DNA from: Hyphomicrobiales bacterium
Lineage (GTDB): Bacteria; Pseudomonadota; Alphaproteobacteria; Rhizobiales; JAJFHR01
Length of the DNA: 13,140 nucleotides
Reading direction: 5' to 3'
NCBI GenBank assembly: GCA_021775515.1
Contig: JAJFHR010000142.1
Span: forward strand, 1-13,140
Both the position numbers and the translations under genes were made by a program. Shown here one piece after another: positions 1-6,726 of this stretch; position 1 is the first letter of the stretch; each line of letters starts with the position of its first letter. The notes beneath the pieces were generated by a model. It saw only the letters and a program-made list of their open reading frames with translations, had not been told where the DNA came from and did no database searches.

Positions 1-1688
1 GCAAAGGTGAACGTGTCATTGCCACTGCCGCCAACCAGCGTATCATTGCCGCCGCGGCCGACCAGAATATCATTGCCATCACCGCCAAACAGCTCGTTGT
101 TTGCCGCACTGCCTAAAAGCGCATCACCAAAGTCGGAACCACCAAGACGTTCAATACTGATCAGCGTATCACCTTCAGCTGTACCACGAAGACCGGTCCC
201 GGCTTCAAGGTCAACAATCACCTCCTGGGCGCTGTCATTGTAAAAGGCGATATCAAACAGGTTATCGCCGCCATCAAGCGTATCGGCCCCCAAACCGCCA
301 TGAAGCAGGTCGGTGCCTTCACGGCCGCGCAAGGTGTCATTGCCAAGACCGCCGACAAGGTCATTGTCTGAACTGTTGCCGTTGATGGTATCACTGTCTG
401 AAGAACCAACCACGTTCTCAATGCCTGAGAATGTATCCCCTTCAGCAAACCCGCGAACGCCGGTACCGGCGGCAAGATCGATGATCACACCTTCTAAGGA
501 ATCGGCAAAAGACGTTGCATCGGTGCCGGCACCGCCATAAAGGCCATCAGAACCGCCACCACCAAACAGCATATCATTGCCATCTCCGCCAAACAGCTCA
601 TTGTTAGCGGCATCGCCTGAAAGGGCATCATCAAAATCAGAACCAACAAGCCGCTCAACACCGACCAGCGTATCCCCTTCAGCTGTACCGCCAAGACCGG
701 TCCCGGCTTCAAGATCAACAATCACCCCCTGCGAGGAATCACTGTAAAAGGCGATGTCAAAAAGGCCATCCCCGCCATTAAGCGTGTCAGCTCCTACGCC
801 GCCATAGAGCATATCGGTGTTTTCTCCACCATTAAGGGTATCTTCACCGATCCCACCGAACAACGTATCGTCGCCTGCACCACCGAGCAAAGCATCGTTG
901 CCGGTGCCGCCATCTAATGAGTCGTCGCCGTCATTGCCAAAAAGGTTGTCAATGCCACCTAGACCCAAAATTATATCTGACCCTCCCGCTCCAAAAATTG
1001 AATTGTTCCAGAAGTTGCCGTTAATCGTCAGATTTGGAGCACTTTCAATTAATTGCATATTGGTAAGACTGACCGGCATGGTGTAAACGCTGGCACCAAA
1101 GTCCTGCGCCCCATAAACCACTCGAATATTGGAAATATCGAGCGACTGCAATTCAGTCCGCGGATTGCTTGGATTAAAAGTAGCGTTCATAATCGCAGGT
1201 CCACTGTTGTCATGCAGCAAACCGATGGTGTGACCTATCTCATGAATGGCGACAAAGGTCATAGTTTCAGTGTTCCAGAGGGTAGTCTCTGTACTGTCTA
1301 TTACCACATCCCCATTGCGGGCAGACTGTGCTAAACTTCCGCCTGAATTTGGGAAAAATGCGCTACCCGCAATTCCGAGGTCCCCATCAATTGAAGCAGC
1401 AGAAACTCGAATGTCGGAAAAACTGCCGAAGCCTATATGACCGCCACCATCCTGCACCTGGATGAACTCAATATTGGCAACCTTTGACCACGCATCAAAT
1501 GCGGCCCGCCACACCGCAGTATAATCAAAACTAAGAAAGTTTGAAAAACCTACAGTCTGTCCACTGAAAAAACTCCCAATACCCGTTGAGTTTAAAAGTC
1601 CCGAGCCGGTAAAACTCCAGGTGACGACACCTCCATCTGTGCCCAGCGTGCCGGAAGGTCCCCATTTCCCACCGTTTATTGCCGCCAT
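1..1688 (-). CDS. Secreted serralysin/matrixin-like metalloprotease with RTX repeats, C-terminus off the window
   Basis: This is a zinc endopeptidase of the metzincin (peptidase M10) type, expected to be exported by a type I system and to act outside the cell. The frame is open from ATG at 1688 to the left edge (562 codons, no stop). The start is preceded by AGGA and, as in serralysins, there is no signal peptide. Residues 1-200 are the catalytic domain: the zinc motif HEIGHTIGLLHD lies at 149-160 (His149, Glu150, His153, His159) and the Met-turn Met is at 167 in an IMN context. From about residue 225 onward there are glycine/aspartate-rich RTX nonapeptides of the GGxGxDxLx type in several blocks, which fold into calcium-binding beta-rolls. 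The blocks are separated by a repeated spacer with IVDLEAGTG and AEGDTL motifs. The edge falls at GNDTFTF, which often marks the start of the C-terminal M10 secretion region, so the protein may end not far outside. No type I transporter or inhibitor gene is visible. Family assignment is firm; the substrate is unknown. Confidence 0.92.
   Translation of the reverse strand, partial: MAAINGGKWGPSGTLGTDGGVVTWSFTGSGLLNSTGIGSFFSGQTVGFSNFLSFDYTAVWRAAFDAWSKVANIEFIQVQDGGGHIGFGSFSDIRVSAASIDGDLGIAGSAFFPNSGGSLAQSARNGDVVIDSTETTLWNTETMTFVAIHEIGHTIGLLHDNSGPAIMNATFNPSNPRTELQSLDISNIRVVYGAQDFGASVYTMPVSLTNMQLIESAPNLTINGNFWNNSIFGAGGSDIILGLGGIDNLFGNDGDDSLDGGTGNDALLGGAGDDTLFGGIGEDTLNGGENTDMLYGGVGADTLNGGDGLFDIAFYSDSSQGVIVDLEAGTGLGGTAEGDTLVGVERLVGSDFDDALSGDAANNELFGGDGNDMLFGGGGSDGLYGGAGTDATSFADSLEGVIIDLAAGTGVRGFAEGDTFSGIENVVGSSDSDTINGNSSDNDLVGGLGNDTLRGREGTDLLHGGLGADTLDGGDNLFDIAFYNDSAQEVIVDLEAGTGLRGTAEGDTLISIERLGGSDFGDALLGSAANNELFGGDGNDILVGRGGNDTLVGGSGNDTFTF
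67..807 (-). repeat. Two copies of a long direct repeat inside the RTX gene, period 504 bp
   Basis: Segments 67-303 and 571-807 align without gaps at an offset of exactly 504 bases (168 codons). Each encodes an RTX block plus a spacer with FDIAFY, VIVDLEAGTG and GTAEGDTL, then AANNELFGGDGND. Between them lies a more diverged third copy of the spacer (IIDLAAGTG, GFAEGDTF), so the array reads A-B-A with a basic unit near 84 residues. This looks like internal gene duplication of beta-roll modules. The shared stretches are the kind of sequence that recombines to lengthen or shorten the protein. Confidence 0.85.
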
Positions 1689-1805
1689 ACTTTTTTCCTA
1701 CTTTGATTGATTTGAGAGAAATTTCTTTAACACCCAACGTTATGCAGCTCAAGCACATCTTCCATATTTTATACTTTGTGTAAAAATAATCTACGATTCG
1801 CGTAA

Positions 1806-1834
1806 GTGAACAATACCGTTAATTTTGTTCTCAC
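1806..1834. promoter_or_regulatory. Imperfect inverted repeat upstream of the protease gene, possible operator
   Basis: The arms GTGAACAA (1806-1813) and TTGTTCTCAC (1825-1834) are inverted copies separated by 11 bases, with one extra base in the right arm. The element lies about 120-145 bases upstream of the protease start and about 115 bases upstream of the tRNA, in the only sizeable non-coding gap between them. Position and symmetry suit a regulator site, but no known operator consensus is recognised and the match could be chance. Confidence 0.2.
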
Positions 1835-1847
1835 GAGGGCAGGGGGA

Positions 1848-1876
1848 TTGTTTGCAACCAATCTTTGGCATATAAG
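1848..1876 (+). promoter_or_regulatory. Possible sigma-70-type promoter for tRNA-Gln
   Basis: TTGTTT (1848-1853) and TATAAG (1871-1876) are separated by 17 bases, matching housekeeping -35 and -10 spacing. They point at the tRNA-Gln gene, which would carry a 5' leader of roughly 65 bases. The -35 box is not strong and no start site can be seen, so this is a candidate only. Confidence 0.33.
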
Positions 1877-1946
1877 ACCCATCACAATGCGGAAGCTTCA
1901 GCAAACCGGGATATTTTGTATTCAACGTTTTTTATGGCTTTTTCTT

Positions 1947-2020
1947 TGGGGACTCGTCTAATGGTAGGACAGCGGACTCTGACTCCGTAAGTCCAGGTTC
2001 GAATCCTGGGTCCCCAGCCA
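1947..2020 (+). tRNA. tRNA-Gln (anticodon CUG), CCA encoded
   Basis: A full cloverleaf can be drawn. The acceptor strand TGGGGAC (1947-1953) pairs with GTCCCCA (2010-2016), followed by discriminator G (2017) and encoded CCA (2018-2020). The anticodon stem GCGGA/TCCGT (one G-T pair) closes the seven-base loop CTCTGAC, giving anticodon CTG at 1979-1981, which reads the glutamine codon CAG. The T arm is CCAGG, loop TTCGAAT, CCTGG. The T-A opening acceptor pair is typical of bacterial tRNA-Gln. An IS3-type fragment begins within a few bases of the 3' end. Confidence 0.97.
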
Positions 2021-2025
2021 GGTTT

Positions 2026-2219
2026 TTATCTTAAAATTAGACACTTTTTGTCCGCCTCAAGAAATTCCTTCGACCATTTATAGTAGATGCATTCAGCAAG
2101 GTCTTCCCGACGGCACAGTTCAACTATGCAGTTTTCACCACCAGACCATTCAAAACAATGCGGATCCTTTCCTCGGCGCTGCACCCGCGATGGGTCTTGC
2201 GCTTAATTGTCCGGATCAT
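2026..2219 (-). pseudogene. Frameshifted, truncated IS3-type transposase OrfA
   Basis: From ATG at 2219 the reading SAEERIRIVLNGL matches the N-terminal helix-turn-helix region of the widespread IS3 OrfA group, whose usual form is SAEEKIRIVLEGLRGE. The frame then reaches a stop. Shifting by one base restores GENCIVELCRRED, then YYKWSKEFLEADKK, matching the usual ELCRREG and YYRWSKEFLEAGKK. The break is explained by loss of a single base in the arginine codon between the Leu and Gly codons near 2140. Homology ends at about KK, and the stop follows at 2026-2028. The open frame continues upstream of ATG 2219 without a clear start. The helix-turn-helix DNA-binding segment is partly kept, but there is no catalytic part. 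It is a relic, not a working gene. Confidence 0.78.
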
Positions 2220-2311
2220 CTTTTCAAAACCCGATCCTCGGGTCCTAGATTTATGTCTCCTCTTCGCTAGATATTTGCCGGATTAACCACTTTTAGATGG
2301 GCGGCAGATCA
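2026..2311 (-). mobile_element. Truncated 5' fragment of an IS3-family insertion sequence
   Basis: The fragment runs on the minus strand from a possible terminal repeat near 2311 (minus strand TGATCTGCCGCCCATC) through the upstream part of orfA. It ends beside the tRNA-Gln 3' end. The rest of orfA, all of orfB (DDE catalytic domain) and the other terminal repeat are missing. The protein-level resemblance identifies the family. The exact left end is inferred from its TG start and its distance to orfA. It cannot transpose by itself. Confidence 0.6.
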
Positions 2312-2336
2312 ATCCAGCCTTAACGCTAAGGGACAA

Positions 2337-2597
2337 CTATTTACAATCAAAGCTATAGATCACAAATTTGCTTAGAAGTTTTTCTTTTGTATTGGTAAGA
2401 ATTGGGTTTTTCCCCGACCTTCCACAAACTTCTTTGGCTTGTTTAATCGCATAGGCTTGCCCCTTATCGGTGGATATCTTCACGCTGTTAATAACATCAA
2501 GAGAAAGCGTACTGGGACCCGTTCTTTGACTTTGTTTTTTTGCTGTGCAACCAGCAACAAATAGAGCGCACAGAACACAAACAACCGCATGTTTCAT
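2337..2597 (-). CDS. Small lipoprotein of unknown function
   Basis: This 86-residue protein starts at ATG 2597, which is preceded by GAGGA seven bases upstream. A longer frame upstream is open but lacks this ribosome binding site and would bury the signal peptide. Residues 1-17 form a lipoprotein signal (MKHAVVCVLCALFVAGC) with lipobox VAGC, so Cys17 should be lipidated and the protein anchored to a membrane facing the periplasm. The mature part is about 70 residues, is basic, and has two further cysteines (in KEVCGRSG and near the end in SFDCK) that could form a disulfide. No domain is recognised. It stands alone, with the IS relic downstream and a doubtful ORF upstream. Confidence 0.65.
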   Translation of the reverse strand: MKHAVVCVLCALFVAGCTAKKQSQRTGPSTLSLDVINSVKISTDKGQAYAIKQAKEVCGRSGKNPILTNTKEKLLSKFVIYSFDCK

Positions 2598-2679
2598 GTA
2601 ATAATCCTCAAATCTGGTATTGCGGGAGAGTGCTTTATTGCATGGATGAAAGATTTTTGCATTCAATGCATCCAATTAT

Positions 2680-2886
2680 TCACCACAAGTTAGCGCTTAT
2701 CCAGCGGGCTTTAGATCTCATTCTAGGGATGACAACGTACACACCTCTATACCCGCCGTCTTGAGGAGCGCCTTTTACAAGGCGAACATGTACCTTGCCT
2801 AGCACTCTGTAGGGGCGTTTTGGTTTGTTTTCGAAAATTTGAACAACATTATTTTTGTTGGATTGCCCTATTGCACTTTTATTCAT
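2680..2886 (-). CDS. Doubtful small ORF, possibly a decayed gene
   Basis: The 68-codon frame starts at ATG 2886 with only GAAGAG directly against it, too close for a good ribosome binding site. It contains ENKPKRPYRVLGKVHV, which resembles the RPYxVLGxV pattern seen in small bacterial lipoprotein-like proteins, but there is no signal peptide. The in-frame codons just upstream (including a Cys, in SEGCK) read on to a TGA without another start. After GKVHVRLVK the sequence loses character, while the neighbouring frame offers ALLKTAG. This may be a remnant with a damaged 5' end and a frameshift, or not a gene at all. Confidence 0.28.
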   Translation of the reverse strand: MNKSAIGQSNKNNVVQIFENKPKRPYRVLGKVHVRLVKGAPQDGGYRGVYVVIPRMRSKARWISANLW

Positions 2887-3049
2887 CTCTTCAGTTATTT
2901 TGCAGCCCTCGCTTTGGCTTTGGATCTTGCTTGATCCAGATCAACGCCGGATGGGGCTGAGCTGTGCACCCTAAAAATCTAGACGGGTTTTCGGTAATCC
3001 GATTTTCCCCGGTGCACATGCAAACAAAGCTCAACTGAAGGAGGGTTTA

Positions 3050-4078
3050 ATGTCAGCATCATTTCACCGGTTGTTGCGGATATTGGTTGGCGCTGTCATC
3101 AGTGTATTTTACCTTCAGCCGGCGGGCGCAAACGATTCTGTCGCGCGTTTGGCGGCCGGTGGCTTGGTGCTCGCTCATACCAAAGACATTGAGATGCGTT
3201 CGGAGTATCTGTATGTTTCAGAGCGGAAAATCAACGTACGCTATCGCTTTTTTAACCGCTCTACGACCGATGTCTCCACGCTTGTCGCTTTTCCAATGCC
3301 CGACTTAAAACCAATGACCGAGGGTGATGATTATAACCTGCCGACAGATGATCCGCTAAATTTCCTGGCGTTTCAAACCAGGGTCAATGGCAGTCCTATT
3401 ACTGCAAAAGTCGAACAACGGGCCTATGCAATGGGGCTTGAGCGCACCGACATGCTGAAGGCACATGCCGTCCCTGTCGCCCCTCATCTCAAACAGACCC
3501 ATGAGGCACTCGATCAGCTCCCGGCCGATGTGGCCCGCGAGTTCATTCGTCTTGGTATTGTGCGAGAGGAAACTTACGACATCGGTCGCGGCATGGAGAG
3601 GCATTTTTTTCCCTCCTGGACATTGCGCACGACCTATTACTGGAACCAGAAGTTCCCGGCCCAAACTGAAGTTGAGGTTGAACATGAATATCGGCCATCC
3701 GTTGGAGCCTCCGCAGGAACCATGATTGGTATGGCCGATAACCCAACCGGGATCGACGCTGAAACAAAGACGCGTTATTGCCTTGATAAACAATTCATTG
3801 CCGCGGCCCGGCGCGTCCAAAAACGCCTGCGTGCTCAGGACGGATTTGTGAGTGAACGCAGGCTCGAATATATTCTAACAACCGGTTCTAACTGGGCCGG
3901 GCCAATTAAGAAATTCCGGCTGGTTGTCGACAAGGGTGCGCCCGAAAATCTGGTCAGCTTCTGTGCCAGCGGTGTCAGGAAAATCTCGCCGACGCGGTTT
4001 GAAGTGCAAAAGAACAACTATTGGCCTGATAAAGAGCTCAACGTGTTGATCCTCAAACCTGAAACGGCAACTCAATAA
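3050..4078 (+). CDS. DUF4424 family periplasmic protein
   Basis: This 342-residue protein starts at ATG 3050, behind a very good AAGGAGG seven bases upstream. Residues 1-27 are a signal peptide with a cleavage site at AGA before Asn28, so the mature protein should be periplasmic. The mature N-terminus (NDSVARLAAGGLVL, then KDIEMRSEYLYVS and VRYRFFNRS) and VAFPMPD near residue 84 are the recognisable core of the DUF4424 family. Length and start agree with family members. The biochemical role is unknown; no catalytic motif is evident and the conserved beta-rich pattern suggests a binding or structural role. It appears monocistronic: the next plus-strand gene begins almost 500 bases later and the DNA in between carries minus-strand ORFs. 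Confidence 0.85.
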   Translation: MSASFHRLLRILVGAVISVFYLQPAGANDSVARLAAGGLVLAHTKDIEMRSEYLYVSERKINVRYRFFNRSTTDVSTLVAFPMPDLKPMTEGDDYNLPTDDPLNFLAFQTRVNGSPITAKVEQRAYAMGLERTDMLKAHAVPVAPHLKQTHEALDQLPADVAREFIRLGIVREETYDIGRGMERHFFPSWTLRTTYYWNQKFPAQTEVEVEHEYRPSVGASAGTMIGMADNPTGIDAETKTRYCLDKQFIAAARRVQKRLRAQDGFVSERRLEYILTTGSNWAGPIKKFRLVVDKGAPENLVSFCASGVRKISPTRFEVQKNNYWPDKELNVLILKPETATQ

Positions 4079-4109
4079 CAGGTAATGCCATCAGCCCCCA
4101 GGCCGGTTA

Positions 4110-4346
4110 TTAGATCTTCTGCATGAAAAATAGGCCAGCAAGAAGCCACATCATCGCGCATAGGACGAACCAGGGCAGGCGGGAGGATAAAATCGCTTCT
4201 GTTCGGGCTTTTTTGGAATTGTCTGCTCTAAACGTATGGATTTGAGATTTTTGTGCTGGTTTGAACCAGCCGTTTTTTTGTAGTTTCTTTTTAATTATGG
4301 GAAAAAGATCGCTGATATCGTAGGTTTTTTTAATGTAGGGCCTCAT
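4110..4346 (-). CDS. Small C-terminally membrane-anchored protein, unknown function
   Basis: The 78-residue frame has a charged, lysine-rich N-terminal half and a single hydrophobic segment near residues 58-75 (WFVLCAMMWLLAGLFF) followed by QKI. That suits a single membrane span at the C-terminus with the basic part in the cytoplasm. Its ATG overlaps the TGA of an upstream small frame in the arrangement ATGA (4343-4346), suggesting translational coupling; no strong ribosome binding site of its own is seen. No family is recognised. Moderate doubt remains because both frames are short. Confidence 0.42.
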   Translation of the reverse strand: MRPYIKKTYDISDLFPIIKKKLQKNGWFKPAQKSQIHTFRADNSKKARTEAILSSRLPWFVLCAMMWLLAGLFFMQKI

Positions 4347-4498
4347 TCTGCCATTACCTTTTTTGCTGCCGAGGGATGATATGCACCACCATCAGCAAAA
4401 ATCATGCCCATATTTAAGGCCAGCAAAATCACCGCTCCTGTGCCAGATAGAGGCAGTTTGCATTCACAAGTTTCATGATTGGCAAATAACGTGTACAC
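4343..4498 (-). CDS. Tiny hydrophobic ORF coupled to the next small gene (tentative)
   Basis: The frame runs from GTG 4498 to TGA 4343-4345, 51 codons. It contains a hydrophobic run (GAVILLALNMGMIF) near residues 21-34 that could span the membrane, followed by a short soluble tail ending KKVMAE. The TGA overlaps the ATG of the downstream small gene by the classic ATGA arrangement, which is the main reason to list it. The start is uncertain; internal ATGs would give a shorter peptide. No ribosome binding site is convincing and no relative is recognised. Confidence 0.27.
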   Translation of the reverse strand: MYTLFANHETCECKLPLSGTGAVILLALNMGMIFADGGAYHPSAAKKVMAE

Positions 4499-4565
4499 TG
4501 GTCTGCAACTGAATTATTCATGAGCCGACCGCTGATCCCTTTTTGTGTATCTTTAGTCATGAAAA

Positions 4566-5954
4566 TTGAAGGATCGGTCAGGCTTAGTGGGTTGGAACGT
4601 GAGTAAACCGATTGCCGCGAAAGAAGCCGGTGAGGCTAAACCGACGCCTCATTCTGAGCCATTTGAACCGGAAGGACTAATTAAGCCTTCTGCCAATGAT
4701 CATGTGCCGGCAAACCAGGCAAAAAGCAGCGATGATACCGGATCGCAGCATTGCCAGAAAACGCGCGAAGCCAAGTCTTCCGCTCACTCGCCTGATCCAG
4801 CCTCTGCGAGCAAACGTCAGCGCAAGAACAAAAAATCGAGGCAATCCAGATACAGTCCAAACTCTTCCAAACGCCCGAATGTTTACGCTGCACTTGATCT
4901 TGGTACCAACAACTGCCGCCTGCTGGTGGCCAATCCAAACCGCCATACCGGCTTCAGAGTTATTGATGCCTTTTCGCGCATTGTGCGTTTGGGTGAGGGA
5001 TTGACGGGCAGCGGAAGCTTGAGCCATGAGGCCGAAACCCGAGCAATTTCGGCGCTGAAAATCTGTACGGACAAGATGATCCGGCGAGGTGTGCAGCGCT
5101 CGCGGCTTATCGCCACCGAAGCCTGCCGCAGTGCAACAAATGGACAAGAATTTATTCACCGGGTGAAAAGCGAAACCGGTCTGGAAATTGAAATCATCGA
5201 TCGTAAAACTGAAGCACAATTGGCCGTTGCCGGTTGTGCTGCCTTATTGTGCCCCGAAAGCGAACGCGCTCTGGTCTTTGACATCGGCGGCGGGTCATCC
5301 GAAATCATGTGGCTGGCACACAAAAACTGCAACTACGAGATTTTAAGCTGGACTTCTGTTCCCATCGGCGTTGTCACATTGGCTGAAAAATTTGGCGGTA
5401 TTCGTGTTGAAAGTTGCGAATTTAAACAGATGGTCGATTATGTCATGCCTTATCTACAACGCTTTGAGGAAGAATATCAGATCAGTTGCGAACTAAAACG
5501 ACACAACGCTCATATGTTGGGAACCTCGGGTACCGTGACAACCATCGCCGGCATTCACCTCGAACTGCCGCGTTACGATAGATCAAAAGTCGATGGCTGC
5601 TGGTTATCTGCCGAGGAAGTATCCGCGGTTAATCAGCGGCTTTTGGATATGCCCTTCGATGATCGCAAAAACTGCCCCTGTGTCGGCGAGGACCGTGCTG
5701 ATCTGGTTCTGGCTGGCTGTGCCATACTGGAGGCAGTGCGCCAACAGTGGCCGTGCGAGCGGGTGCGGGTTGCAGACCGCGGGTTACGCGAAGGAATTTT
5801 AACCACGCTAATGTGCGAGGATGGAACCTTTGGTGTTGATTGTCGCAGCCGCGAAAACAATCCCAGGTGCGGACCGTTCAGGCGTCGGCGGCGGCGTCCA
5901 AGAAGATCTCAAAAATCCAATCCCCATTCTGAGAAAAATGGCAATAGGTCTTAG
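4566..5954 (+). CDS. Ppx/GppA family exopolyphosphatase / pppGpp phosphatase
   Basis: The protein belongs to the ASKHA-fold Ppx/GppA phosphatases, which hydrolyse polyphosphate ends and/or pppGpp in the cytoplasm. Motifs: YAALDLGTNNCRLL at 107-120 (phosphate loop, Asp111), ATEACRSATNG with the expected catalytic Glu185, and VFDIGGGSSE at 237-245 (Asp239, Glu245). LGTSGTVTT further on is also typical. It ends after the two-domain core and lacks the C-terminal HD-like domains of E. coli Ppx. Residues 1 to about 104 are polar, low in complexity and probably disordered; the C-terminus is arginine-rich (FRRRRRRPRR). The longest frame starts at TTG 4566; GTG 4587 or GTG 4599 are equally possible, none with a strong ribosome binding site. 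The stop is five bases before rlmE, so the two are probably co-transcribed, an arrangement familiar in alphaproteobacteria. Whether it acts on polyphosphate or pppGpp cannot be told from sequence. Confidence 0.9.
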   Translation: MKDRSGLVGWNVSKPIAAKEAGEAKPTPHSEPFEPEGLIKPSANDHVPANQAKSSDDTGSQHCQKTREAKSSAHSPDPASASKRQRKNKKSRQSRYSPNSSKRPNVYAALDLGTNNCRLLVANPNRHTGFRVIDAFSRIVRLGEGLTGSGSLSHEAETRAISALKICTDKMIRRGVQRSRLIATEACRSATNGQEFIHRVKSETGLEIEIIDRKTEAQLAVAGCAALLCPESERALVFDIGGGSSEIMWLAHKNCNYEILSWTSVPIGVVTLAEKFGGIRVESCEFKQMVDYVMPYLQRFEEEYQISCELKRHNAHMLGTSGTVTTIAGIHLELPRYDRSKVDGCWLSAEEVSAVNQRLLDMPFDDRKNCPCVGEDRADLVLAGCAILEAVRQQWPCERVRVADRGLREGILTTLMCEDGTFGVDCRSRENNPRCGPFRRRRRRPRRSQKSNPHSEKNGNRS

Positions 5955-5959
5955 GTCCA

Positions 5960-6682
5960 GTGACAAAAAGCAAACGAGGCAGCGGTGACAGCGGCGACGG
6001 GCCGGGCGGGGGCGCGCGCGAGCTTTCCGTCAGGGTCAAGACTGCCAAGCGCCGGAAAATCTCATCAACCAGATGGCTGCAGCGACAGTTGAACGATCCT
6101 TACGTTGTTGCTGCAAAACGCGAAGGATACCGGTCGCGTGCCGCCTACAAGCTATTAGAGATTGATGAGGCGCATGGGTTGTTGAAAAGCGGGGCAACCG
6201 TCGTCGACCTCGGGGCGGCACCCGGCGGCTGGAGCCAAATTGCGGCCCAGCGAATTGCGGCGCCGGAAAAAGGCCGGATTCTCAGCATAGATATCAACGA
6301 AATGGAGCCGATTGTAGGCGTCGATTTCATCCAGATCGATTTTCTCGATGACAAAGCACCGGATATCATCAAACAGGCAATCGGCGGAAAAGTGGACGTT
6401 GTGCTGTCCGATATGGCTGCACCGGCTAGCGGTCACAAACGCACTGATCATATCAAGATTATGGCCCTGTGCGAGATCGCCCTCGACCTGGCCGATGAGA
6501 TATTAAAGCCGGGCGGACATTTTTGCGCCAAGGTGCTTCAGGGCGGCACTGAGAAAGAGTTGCTGGTGAAGATGAAACAAAAATTTGAGACAGTTAAACA
6601 CGTAAAGCCAAAATCCAGCCGATCTGATTCAGCCGAGACTTATGTTTTAGCAAAAGGGTTTCGGGGACCTTCGGAAGATTGA
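5960..6682 (+). CDS. rlmE: 23S rRNA (uridine-2552 2'-O)-methyltransferase RlmE (FtsJ/RrmJ)
   Basis: RlmE uses S-adenosylmethionine to methylate the 2'-hydroxyl of U2552 in the 23S rRNA A loop, a late step of 50S assembly. All features are present in 240 residues: RSRAAYKLLEI with catalytic Lys64, the SAM motif VVDLGAAPGGW at 81-91, Asp111 at the cofactor site, LSDMAAP with catalytic Asp151, FCAKVLQGG with Lys191, and SDSAETYVLA with Glu226. These match the K-D-K-E tetrad of E. coli RrmJ (K38, D124, K164, E199) at a constant offset of 26-27. The offset reflects a longer N-terminal tail rich in Gly, Ser and basic residues, usual in alphaproteobacterial members and probably RNA-contacting. The start is GTG 5960, five bases after the ppx stop, with a weak AGG upstream. 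A hairpin follows within ten bases of the stop. Confidence 0.96.
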   Translation: MTKSKRGSGDSGDGPGGGARELSVRVKTAKRRKISSTRWLQRQLNDPYVVAAKREGYRSRAAYKLLEIDEAHGLLKSGATVVDLGAAPGGWSQIAAQRIAAPEKGRILSIDINEMEPIVGVDFIQIDFLDDKAPDIIKQAIGGKVDVVLSDMAAPASGHKRTDHIKIMALCEIALDLADEILKPGGHFCAKVLQGGTEKELLVKMKQKFETVKHVKPKSSRSDSAETYVLAKGFRGPSED

Positions 6683-6684
6683 CT

Positions 6685-6714
6685 AAAAAAGAAGGGCCGC
6701 TTTACAGCGGCCCT
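6685..6714 (-). terminator. Strong intrinsic terminator reading leftward
   Basis: AGGGCCGCT (6693-6701) and AGCGGCCCT (6706-6714) form a perfect 9-bp GC-rich stem with loop TTAC. On the minus strand the stem is followed directly by TTCTTTTTT (6693 down to 6685), the classic intrinsic terminator. On the plus strand there is no T run after the stem, so its main job is to end leftward transcription from the small ORF and perhaps the sulfatase genes. The hairpin lies ten bases past the rlmE stop and may also stabilise or end that mRNA. Confidence 0.85.
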
Positions 6715-6726
6715 CCATGAGCTTCG

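Noticed and set aside
1..950. Regularly repeated short sequences that could be taken for a CRISPR or satellite array
   Set aside because: The periodicity is in codons (nine-residue RTX units) and the minus-strand frame is open throughout, so it is coding repeat.
2318..2331. CCTTA/TAAGG inverted repeat downstream of the small lipoprotein gene
   Set aside because: Only 5 bp and AT-rich, with no T run after it on either strand, so not a convincing terminator.
3356..3820. 154-codon open frame on the minus strand inside the DUF4424 gene
   Set aside because: Shadow of the DUF4424 coding sequence; no family features and no ribosome binding site needed to explain anything.
4677..5219. 180-codon open frame on the minus strand inside ppx
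   Set aside because: Antisense shadow of a gene whose catalytic motifs are all on the plus strand.
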